Shown here piece by piece: positions 25,458 to 31,508 of a DNA stretch of 64,000 nt (position 1 is the first letter of the stretch; every line of letters starts with the position of its first letter). Made by a program: the position numbers and the translations under genes. The notes under the pieces are model-generated. The model did no database searches and was not told the origin of the DNA. It saw nothing but the letters and a program-made list of their open reading frames with translations. Source of the DNA: F23-D06 sp947165685 (GTDB taxonomy: Bacteria; Bacteroidota; Bacteroidia; Bacteroidales; WCHB1-69); the NCBI GenBank assembly GCA_947165685.1, contig CAMVBK010000003.1, positions 1 through 64,000 on the forward strand, in the 5' to 3' direction.

Positions 25458-26298
25458 CGAAACTGGTTCAAAAAATCTCTACTATGAAACTCTCCACGCT
25501 CCAGTAACATTCTTGAAGGAAATCAACGACCAGATGCCCGCGTGGAAGGCCGAGTTCGGGCAACTGTTTCTGCAAAATGCGGATGACATCCGAAAAAGGG
25601 AGCTGAAACGACAGAAATTATGTATAGAACTTTTCCAAACTTCATTCGAAAGGACGTATTTACGAGACAGAATCACCGACACGCTCCTGATGACCCGTTA
25701 TAGTCTCAATGCACCTTATCGGATACTCGAGAACCTGAAAAGTGTACTCCCCAAAGACATTGACCCGTCAAGAGTCCTTCAATCGAGCGACGTCTCCGTG
25801 AAAATCGACTTTAACAATTTCAGTCTGAATATTTTCAGGGCTGGCGGAGGTCATTTGCGGTTAAACATGCATTTTCAGAATTACTGTCTGGAGTTAGAGT
25901 ATAAACTGCTCACGAAAGATCTGTTGCAACAGATTGATGCTCAGCTCCCTGTATGGCTTTCCGAGGCCCAGAAAATCCTGTATGATGTCCAAAAGAAGGA
26001 GAAGGCCGACCAGATCGGGCGCAACAGCATCCGTATATTAGTGAAGCAGCGGATGAAGGAAAAAGGATGGGAGTACCTGCTTTCCACAGAAAATGGCAAC
26101 TTGTTGTTGACCGTGAAACTGCAGAAGAAGCGGATGCTGAAAGTGACTTTGCCAGCGGACAATTTGGAGCGTGCGAAGCGATTGCTGGCTGAACTTGGCG
26201 ACTATGTGTCCGCCATTGACAGCGTGCCGATGAACTTCCGCATCAGTTTCCAGAGCAACAAGATACCGTGGGAAAAGAATGACTCTGCCACACAATAG
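25393..26298 (+). CDS. Hypothetical protein, probably 5'-truncated
   Basis: About 301 codons, unrecognised. From SFFDETGSKNLYYETLHAPV onward it reads as a real, mostly helical protein with basic stretches (RKRELKRQKL, KQRMKEKGWEYLL). The first ~16 codons are the out-of-frame end of the copy of the 16545 gene, so the native N-terminus is probably lost; a possible internal start is the ATG at 25534 (MPAWKAEF). The gene may have been joined to the regulated promoter of its neighbour by the recombination at about 25.43 kb. Confidence 0.55.
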   Translation: MSSKCCHHQPDRRPHTYLSFFDETGSKNLYYETLHAPVTFLKEINDQMPAWKAEFGQLFLQNADDIRKRELKRQKLCIELFQTSFERTYLRDRITDTLLMTRYSLNAPYRILENLKSVLPKDIDPSRVLQSSDVSVKIDFNNFSLNIFRAGGGHLRLNMHFQNYCLELEYKLLTKDLLQQIDAQLPVWLSEAQKILYDVQKKEKADQIGRNSIRILVKQRMKEKGWEYLLSTENGNLLLTVKLQKKRMLKVTLPADNLERAKRLLAELGDYVSAIDSVPMNFRISFQSNKIPWEKNDSATQ

Positions 26299-26319
26299 CA
26301 CACCCTTGTCCTATCTTTG
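26286..26319 (+). promoter_or_regulatory. Composite promoter of the small gene at 26374
   Basis: TGCCAC, ACAA, TAGCACA, nine bases, then TATCTTTG (26312-26319). The left half overlaps the last codons of the gene ending at 26298. Confidence 0.7.
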
Positions 26320-26373
26320 CCGTATCATTCAATCACCAACAATTGCGCCCGACACGTATCAGGGAAAAAAGTT

Positions 26374-26595
26374 ATGAGTAAAGTTTTTAGAATCACCCCA
26401 AAGACAATCAAAAGAGTAAACAACACCGTGTTGACCCCAGAAATGGAAATTATTGTCACGACGGAAAATCACACTCAAGATCCGTTCAGCAACGGAGCCA
26501 AAGAAATTATCGCTATGTATATGGACCGGTATGGCTTTGACTATAAGAAAGCAAACGCCACAAAAGCGTGGTTTAACTACGAACGATTGGACTAA
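26374..26595 (+). CDS. Small protein, 73 residues, DUF6140-like
   Basis: MSKVFRITPKTIKRVNNTVL, then a strand-rich middle and SNGAKEIIAMYMDRYGFDYK. The pattern (basic N-terminal strand, a central SNGxK element, then YGxDxKKA) recalls the small Bacteroidota family DUF6140, an assignment from memory and tentative. The start is placed 55 bases after the promoter -7 box. It lies upstream of boundary repeat 2 and the second ATPase/PLD module. Confidence 0.6.
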   Translation: MSKVFRITPKTIKRVNNTVLTPEMEIIVTTENHTQDPFSNGAKEIIAMYMDRYGFDYKKANATKAWFNYERLD

Positions 26596-26712
26596 AAAGC
26601 AATTAGGGGACATCGTGAGAAAGACAGTCTTTGGGAAGAGTTAAAGGGTATGTCCAAAAACCACCAAAACATCCAGGAGGAGTAGTATCAGGAAGAGAAA
26701 GTATCCTCGAAA

Positions 26713-26750
26713 CTCATCGGCAGGCTGATGAGTTTTGAGGAGTGACTTTG
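26713..26750 (+). repeat. SFEE-stop boundary repeat, copy 2
   Basis: The arms CTCATC and GATGAG enclose GGCAGGCT; the reading frame is LIGRLMSFEE-stop, followed by GACTTT. It lies directly upstream of module copy 2. Confidence 0.65.
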
Positions 26751-26761
26751 CAAAATACCTT

Positions 26762-26816
26762 TTACACCTTTTGTATTACACCTTTTGTGTAATTTAGAAA
26801 AAATTGTGTATCTTTG
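26762..26816 (+). promoter_or_regulatory. Promoter with TTACAC operator, module copy 2
   Basis: Same design as 17609-17660: tandem TTACACCTTTTGT units, the palindrome TTACAC-CTTTT-GTGTAA (26776-26792) and the -7 box TATCTTTG (26809-26816). Confidence 0.65.
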
Positions 26817-26839
26817 CAGCCGTTATAAAATAAACCATC

Positions 26840-27967
26840 ATGGATAACCCATTCATTATCAAATCGTACGAGTCAAAAGAACTGTTTTGCGATCGCGAAG
26901 AAGAACTCCAACAACTGCTTCGCAATGTCACCGGCCACACCGACACCACCCTTATCTCGCAAAGACGCATCGGCAAAACCGGACTGATTCTGCGGCTGTT
27001 TGACGAACTGTCGTCCACACACCCCGATATCCAGACCATCTATATGGATATTTTCGCCTCCCAGAATATGGACGATTTCATCAAGATGATGGCGGAAGCG
27101 GCTATGCGGGCTTTTCGTCCCAAAAGCTCCCTATTGGACAAACTCATGGTATTCATCAAAGCACTTCGTCCGCAAATCTCGTTCGACCCCATCACCGGCG
27201 AGCCCCAATTGCAAATCTCTTACCAGACCGCCCACGAAAAAGAGTACACCCTGCGTGGTTTGTTCGAGTTTTTGGATAGCCAAAACACGCCCATCGTATT
27301 GGCTATTGACGAGTTCCAGCAAATACGTGAATATCCGGAACAGAATATGGAGGCGCTGTTGCGCACCTACATACAGCAGACAAAGAATATCACGTATATC
27401 TTTTGCGGTAGCAAAAAGCATATAATGACTGACATTTTTGCCAACGCACGCAAACCGTTTTACTCCAGCACCGCCTTCATTACCCTTGATAAGATTCCAA
27501 TTGAAAAATACAAACCGTTCATTGTCAAACTTTTCAACCAAAAGAATAGAACCATCCAACACGAAGCCGCGGATTTTATTCTTGAATGGACCCGCCGGCA
27601 TACCTTTTACACCCAGCAGTTATGTCACACCATTTATGACAACGGGGCTACCGATATTGGACTTGACGATGTGAAAAACGCCTGCGCCCAGTTGATGCAG
27701 CAGGGGGAGGCGGTTTATCTCCAATATCGCCAGATGCTAACCGAGAAACAATGGAATTTCATGATTGCCATCGCTAAAGAGGGCAGTGTGACACAAATCA
27801 CATCAGCGGAATTTTTAAGAAAATACAAAATTGGAACCCCTTCAACCGCCCGCAAACAAACTGACTCTCTGTGTGAAAAAGGTCTGCTGAATGCCGAGAC
27901 ATCTCTCAACAGCACCGAATACATGGTCGACGACGTTTTTTTCTCGCATTGGCTGGAACGACTTTGA
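26840..27967 (+). CDS. ATP-binding protein (ATPase_2 type), module copy 2
   Basis: A 375-residue duplicate of the gene at 17684, differing in only a handful of residues near each end (LLRNVTGHTD against LLHNTTGHTD; MVDDVF against SVNDVF). Between about 27026 and 27876 I see no DNA differences from copy 1, while the outer 150-190 bases carry several changes each, which suggests a recent gene-conversion tract rather than a single recent duplication. Walker A (QRRIGKT), Walker B (VLAIDEFQQ) and the C-terminal winged helix are intact. The PLD-like gene follows by 12 bases. Confidence 0.87.
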   Translation: MDNPFIIKSYESKELFCDREEELQQLLRNVTGHTDTTLISQRRIGKTGLILRLFDELSSTHPDIQTIYMDIFASQNMDDFIKMMAEAAMRAFRPKSSLLDKLMVFIKALRPQISFDPITGEPQLQISYQTAHEKEYTLRGLFEFLDSQNTPIVLAIDEFQQIREYPEQNMEALLRTYIQQTKNITYIFCGSKKHIMTDIFANARKPFYSSTAFITLDKIPIEKYKPFIVKLFNQKNRTIQHEAADFILEWTRRHTFYTQQLCHTIYDNGATDIGLDDVKNACAQLMQQGEAVYLQYRQMLTEKQWNFMIAIAKEGSVTQITSAEFLRKYKIGTPSTARKQTDSLCEKGLLNAETSLNSTEYMVDDVFFSHWLERL

Positions 27968-27979
27968 AATTTTTGCATT

Positions 27980-28492
27980 ATGCTCACCTACATCTCCAAT
28001 ACCGACCACTACAACCTCGTCCTCTCCCGCGTGGCTTCCGTCAAGAAGTCGCTGTGGATCGGCACCGCCGACATCAAGGACCTTTACGTGAGGGTGGGGG
28101 AGGGCAAGCTGCCGTTCCTCGCCGTGCTGGCGCAGCTGGTGCGCAAGGGCGTGGAGGTGCGGCTCATCCACGCCAAGGAACCCGGACCGGCCTTCCGCGA
28201 GGACTTCGACAAATACCCGTCGTTGGCGAAAGGGCTGGAACGGGTGCTCTGCCCGCGGGTGCACTTCAAGATGCTGGTATTCGACGGCAGCGCGGTCTAT
28301 TTCGGCAGCGCCAACCTCACGGGCGCGGGCATCGGGATGAAAGGGGCCAACACCCGCAACTTCGAAGCGGGCCTCCTCACCGACGAACCCGAACTGGTGC
28401 GCCAAGCGATGCTGCAGTTCGACGAGGTTTGGATGGGACTGCACTGTAAGAAATGCCTGAGAAGGCAATACTGCGGTGATCCAGTGGTGTGA
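27980..28492 (+). CDS. Single-HKD phospholipase-D-like protein, copy 3
   Basis: A 170-residue protein, about 95% identical to copy 2 by eye. The HKD residues in HFKMLVFDG, GSANLTGAG and the cysteine cluster HCKKCLRRQYC are kept. It differs from copy 2 by scattered, mostly synonymous changes, so unlike the ATPase core it has not been recently homogenised. Expected to act as a dimeric nuclease together with the ATPase upstream (inference). Confidence 0.85.
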   Translation: MLTYISNTDHYNLVLSRVASVKKSLWIGTADIKDLYVRVGEGKLPFLAVLAQLVRKGVEVRLIHAKEPGPAFREDFDKYPSLAKGLERVLCPRVHFKMLVFDGSAVYFGSANLTGAGIGMKGANTRNFEAGLLTDEPELVRQAMLQFDEVWMGLHCKKCLRRQYCGDPVV

Positions 28493-28578
28493 AGGGAAAT
28501 TAGCGCAAATCAAGGATGTGGTTTTCATGATTCTGGGATGATCGAGTTCTTTGTCAGATCTTAAAGTCCAAGTGTCTC

Positions 28579-28598
28579 CAAAGTCTATAGAGACTTTG
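28579..28598. promoter_or_regulatory. 20-bp palindrome upstream of the gene at 28658
   Basis: The 8-bp arms CAAAGTCT and AGACTTTG surround ATAG. It lies about 30 bases upstream of the -7 box TATCTTTG (28629-28636), so it may be an operator; a weak terminator for the PLD-like gene is the alternative. Confidence 0.4.
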
Positions 28599-28657
28599 TT
28601 GCTCTTAAAAAATGGTTGCTAAATTTATTATCTTTGCCGCTTAATTATAAAAAAACG

Positions 28658-29242
28658 ATGAGAGAACCCTACGACAATGAAATTGCCGCATTGCGCAAAA
28701 TGATAGAGCAATCCATAGGACGGAGTGTCACCACACCCGCCGATTTCGCCTTCCTCAGAGAAACGATTGCCGTGCGCTGCCAGGACACGCTGAGCGACTC
28801 CACCCTCAAGCGCATCTGGGGCTACGTGAAGGGCTACGGCTCCACCAACGCGACAACACTCTCCCTGCTGGCCCGCTGTGTGGGTTTCCGCGACTGGCAA
28901 GACTTCCTGCAACATCACGCCACCCACGGCGAGACCTCCCACTACGTCCTCAACGACACCCTTTACGCCAACGACATCGCAAAAGACACCAGCGTGTTGG
29001 TGACGTGGCAACCCGACCGCCGATGCCGGTTCCTGCATTTGGGCGAGGGGCATTTCGAGGTGACGGAATCCGTGAACTCCAAACTCCAAATCGGCGACAC
29101 CTTCCATTGCGGCTGCTTTATCGTAGGACAACCGCTCTACCTCTACGACTTCAAACACGGCGACGAACCGGCCTCTGTCTTCGTGGTCGGCAAGCGGGGA
29201 GGCCTCGGGGAAGTGAAAATATGGAAAGAACCGCGCCTATGA
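28658..29242 (+). CDS. Hypothetical protein coupled to a kinase gene
   Basis: A 194-residue protein. The N-terminal half (TLSDSTLKRIWGYVKGYGST, then LSLLARCVGFRDWQDFL) is a helical, HTH-like domain I have seen described only as hypothetical in Bacteroidota; the C-terminal half is beta-rich (FLHLGEGHFEVTESVNSKLQ). The start at 28658 follows the -7 box by 21 bases. Its stop TGA overlaps the ATG of the kinase gene (ATGA), so the two are translationally coupled and probably act together, perhaps as regulator and kinase. Confidence 0.7.
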   Translation: MREPYDNEIAALRKMIEQSIGRSVTTPADFAFLRETIAVRCQDTLSDSTLKRIWGYVKGYGSTNATTLSLLARCVGFRDWQDFLQHHATHGETSHYVLNDTLYANDIAKDTSVLVTWQPDRRCRFLHLGEGHFEVTESVNSKLQIGDTFHCGCFIVGQPLYLYDFKHGDEPASVFVVGKRGGLGEVKIWKEPRL

Positions 29243-30804
29243 ACGAAAACATCTCCACATCGGGCAAAGTGACGGCCGACGACCTCGAGTTGTCGGATGT
29301 GTTTACGGGACACGTTTTATTGGCGGAAGGCGCAGTCAATGTGCTCTACAAGGCCCGGCGCAAAGGACAGTGGTTCGTGCTCAAGGCTTTGCGCCCCGAA
29401 TTCCGCGACGACCTCGTACGCCGGGAACTGTTGACCCGGGAGTTCCAGTTGGGGAAACGGATGGACCATCCCAACATTGTGCGCTTCTTCTCCCTCGAAA
29501 ACGACAAGGTAATCGGAGACTGTATCGTGATGGAATATGTGGACGGCGTCACGCTCGCCGACTTCCTGAAAACAAGGCCATCGTTGGCTGCGCGCAAGCG
29601 GGTGGCCCGGCAGCTGATGGAGGCGATGCGCTACTTTCACGGCTTGCAAATCATCCATCGAGACCTGAAACCCAGCAACATCCTCATCACGCGTAACGGC
29701 GGCAATGTGAAAATCATCGATTTCGGGTTGGCCGACAGCGATGACTCTGCCGTGCTCAAACAGCCTGTCGGATCGCCCAAGTACATGTCGCCCGAGCAGC
29801 GGGCCGGCGAAACGCTTGACGGCCGAGCCGATCTTTATGCGGCAGGGGCCATCCTGCGCGAGATGATGCCCGCCGGAGCCCTTTTCTGGCACGGCGCTGC
29901 ACGGCGCTGCACTCGTGAAGACCGCAACGCACGGCCCAACACGGCTGATGACGTGCTGATCGGCATACGTCGCCGCAAGATGGCGCTGGTTGCGATATTG
30001 CTACTACTGTTGGCATCGGTTCTTGCCCTCTTTTGGATGCGGTCGCACCGTGCCGATGCCGAAGCGATGTTGCAGGCGCGATTCAGGGCCGGCGAGTTCG
30101 ACGGTCGCCCCTGTCCGGATGCGCCCACAGTGACCGACATCGACGGCAACACCTACACCACCGTGCAAATCGGATGCCAGTGTTGGATGCGCGAGAACCT
30201 GCGCACCACGCGCTACGCCGACGGCACCCCCGTGCCGATAGACACGGCGAAATACTCCGACTACGAACCCTACGCTTACTACCCGGACCACGACAAGCGG
30301 AATGTGGCGGTTTATGGATACCTCTACAACTGGGACGCTGCTATGGGGAAAGAGTCTCCCTCCGATGCCAACCCGAGCGGCGTGCAGGGAATCTGTCCCG
30401 ACGGCTGGCACTTGCCCAGTATGCCCGAATTCAACGACTTGGAGTTGCACGTGAGCAGCATCGACCGTTACGTCTGCGACAACGAGAAATCGCACATCGG
30501 CAAGGCATTGGCCGACACTTCCGGCTGGGATGACTTCTCCAGCGAGAACCCGCATCTTCTGCACTCGCCCGGCCACGACCAGGCCTCCAACAATGCCACG
30601 GGTTTCTCCGCACTCCCCGCCGGCGACGTCATCGGCGGTCCGGAGAACTACTTCCACCAGAGCGCCTACTTCTGGACCTCCACGGAGTTCAGCTCCTATC
30701 AGGCTTCCTACCGCTATGTCGATCACGACATGCCCGTTTTCGGCATCAACTACGACAGTCACAAACGCACCGGGCGGAATGTCCGGTGTGTGAAGAACAG
30801 GTAG
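29239..30804 (+). CDS. Ser/Thr protein kinase fused to a FISUMP domain
   Basis: A 521-residue membrane protein. The Hanks-type kinase domain spans about 20-240: ATP-anchoring Lys in WFVLKALRPEF, HRDLKPSNIL at about 138-147 and DFGLAD at about 160. A transmembrane helix (MALVAILLLLLASVLALFWM, about 247-266) follows. The external part is a FISUMP/Fib_succ_major domain (GNTYTTVQIGCQCWMRENLR, GWHLPSMPEFNDLE, FWTSTE, to VRCVKNR). The glycine-rich loop is weak (LAEGAVNV). The layout suggests a receptor-like kinase sensing an envelope cue. The ATGA overlap with 28658 decides the start; an in-frame ATG at 29221 is an alternative. Confidence 0.9.
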   Translation: MNENISTSGKVTADDLELSDVFTGHVLLAEGAVNVLYKARRKGQWFVLKALRPEFRDDLVRRELLTREFQLGKRMDHPNIVRFFSLENDKVIGDCIVMEYVDGVTLADFLKTRPSLAARKRVARQLMEAMRYFHGLQIIHRDLKPSNILITRNGGNVKIIDFGLADSDDSAVLKQPVGSPKYMSPEQRAGETLDGRADLYAAGAILREMMPAGALFWHGAARRCTREDRNARPNTADDVLIGIRRRKMALVAILLLLLASVLALFWMRSHRADAEAMLQARFRAGEFDGRPCPDAPTVTDIDGNTYTTVQIGCQCWMRENLRTTRYADGTPVPIDTAKYSDYEPYAYYPDHDKRNVAVYGYLYNWDAAMGKESPSDANPSGVQGICPDGWHLPSMPEFNDLELHVSSIDRYVCDNEKSHIGKALADTSGWDDFSSENPHLLHSPGHDQASNNATGFSALPAGDVIGGPENYFHQSAYFWTSTEFSSYQASYRYVDHDMPVFGINYDSHKRTGRNVRCVKNR

Positions 30805-31118
30805 GGGGCGCAGGGTCTTGTCCAGCCAAATCCAACACAAACAATGCACTTTTGGCTGAATAAGACAACAGCAATGTGCGGGCAATCCTGCAGTCTCCGC
30901 CGAATTAGAACAAAATAGAACCAACGTGCGCAAAGCGCGAATGGTTATTTTTGCCGTATGAAACAGGCAAGCGACCATTATGGCTCTATGGTGATCTACC
31001 GTCACACATTTTCCATGGCAGGCGGCACTGTGCTGTGGAATGGCACAGTTGCGTCTTATTTTTGCAGGCAAAAAAACGGAAAGAGTATGCCGAACAGAAA
31101 TATTTTGTATGTTTGCAG
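30805..31118. other. Non-coding tract with a stem-loop and stacked promoters
   Basis: Just past the kinase stop is a stem-loop (TTGTC-AGCCAAA at 30818-30830 pairing with TTTGGCT...GACAA at 30851-30868), a possible terminator. Then come -7 boxes TATTTTTG at 30946-30953, TATTTTTG at 31057-31064 (composite promoter) and TATGTTTG at 31108-31115. The open frame 30958-31320 crosses a promoter and the structured RNA and is not credible as a gene. Confidence 0.5.
31031..31064 (+). promoter_or_regulatory. Composite promoter upstream of the structured RNA and DUF262 locus 2
   Basis: TGCTGT, GGAA, TGGCACA, nine bases, then TATTTTTG (31057-31064). The left half-site differs from consensus, as in the promoter at 3008, with which it shares the GGAA spacer. 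Confidence 0.65.
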
Positions 31119-31268
31119 CGTATTTGAAGATAGCGTAAGCTATGGTGTGTCTGTAGAAAGAAATCGCCAAATTTTAGAGACAGGTCACACTGATAGGTAC
31201 GTCTGCTATAGGCGTACTCTTTTCAGTTTTTCAGTGTCTCGTGGCGTTTGGCGATGCCTTTTCTACCT
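31119..31268 (+). ncRNA. Structured RNA or leader upstream of a 53-residue protein
   Basis: The segment follows the -7 box TATGTTTG (31108-31115) and starts with a hairpin closed by a GTAA (GNRA-type) tetraloop, ATAGC/GCTAT (31130-31143). A long-range stem GTAGAAAG/CTTTTCTAC (31153-31160 with 31258-31266) continues as a perfect 9-bp stem ATCGCCAAA/TTTGGCGAT (31163-31171 with 31247-31255). Inside are GAGACA/TGTCTC (31177-31182 with 31235-31240), CTGA/TCAG, and an 8-bp hairpin GTACGTCT/AGGCGTAC (31197-31217) with a 5-base loop. So many nested helices are hard to explain by chance. It may be a riboregulator, an attenuator or an independent small RNA; I cannot match it to a named family. Confidence 0.6.
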
Positions 31269-31331
31269 GAAGGGCGGAAGGGGTGCGCTGTTTTCTGTTT
31301 GGAATAGTTTAATCAGATAACGGATAGAGCG

Positions 31332-31493
31332 ATGAAAATCAGAGGTTTGTCCTTTTCGTGGAGCCGGCTATTAGGCATCGCCGGGCTGAAGAGCAAGGTG
31401 GCCCACAAAACAGGCATACCTACCACTCGCGGCGGACTGGAACGTAAGTTGGGAAGAATGCTGATTGAGCTGATGTTTGGGAAAAGGAAGTAA
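31332..31493 (+). CDS. Small basic protein, 53 residues
   Basis: Reads MKIRGLSFSWSRLLGIAGLK, then SKVAHKTGIPTTRGGLERKL and GRMLIELMFGKRK, stop. The composition is strongly basic with a TGIPTT-GLERK-G core. I recall small proteins of this pattern (SxSWxxxLGI...TGIPTT...ERKxG) as widespread but unnamed in Bacteroidota; their role is unknown and nucleic-acid binding is only suggested by charge. It lies 64 bases after the structured RNA and 15 bases before the large gene at 31509, so it is probably the first cistron of the operon. Confidence 0.7.
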   Translation: MKIRGLSFSWSRLLGIAGLKSKVAHKTGIPTTRGGLERKLGRMLIELMFGKRK

Positions 31494-31508
31494 TTAAAAC
31501 ATATCAAT

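Larger units (their letters stand above)
26713..28492 (+). repeat. Large direct repeat, copy 2 (ATPase/PLD module)
   Basis: Counterpart of 17561-19336 at a constant offset of 9156 bases. Confidence 0.85.

Noticed and set aside
8815..26319. Sigma-54 promoters (TGGCAC with TTGC)
   Set aside because: The TGGCACA...TTG(C) match is tempting, but the GG-to-GC spacing is one base short of the strict sigma-54 rule, the TTGC part varies freely, and a Bacteroidota -7 box follows at constant distance. An operator plus -7 box explains the data better.
30004..31170. Minus-strand frame of 388 codons over the kinase C-terminus
   Set aside because: Antisense shadow; the FISUMP domain on the other strand is clear.
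30958..31320. Plus-strand frame of 120 codons after the kinase gene
   Set aside because: It crosses the composite promoter, another -7 box and the whole structured RNA; composition is not protein-like.
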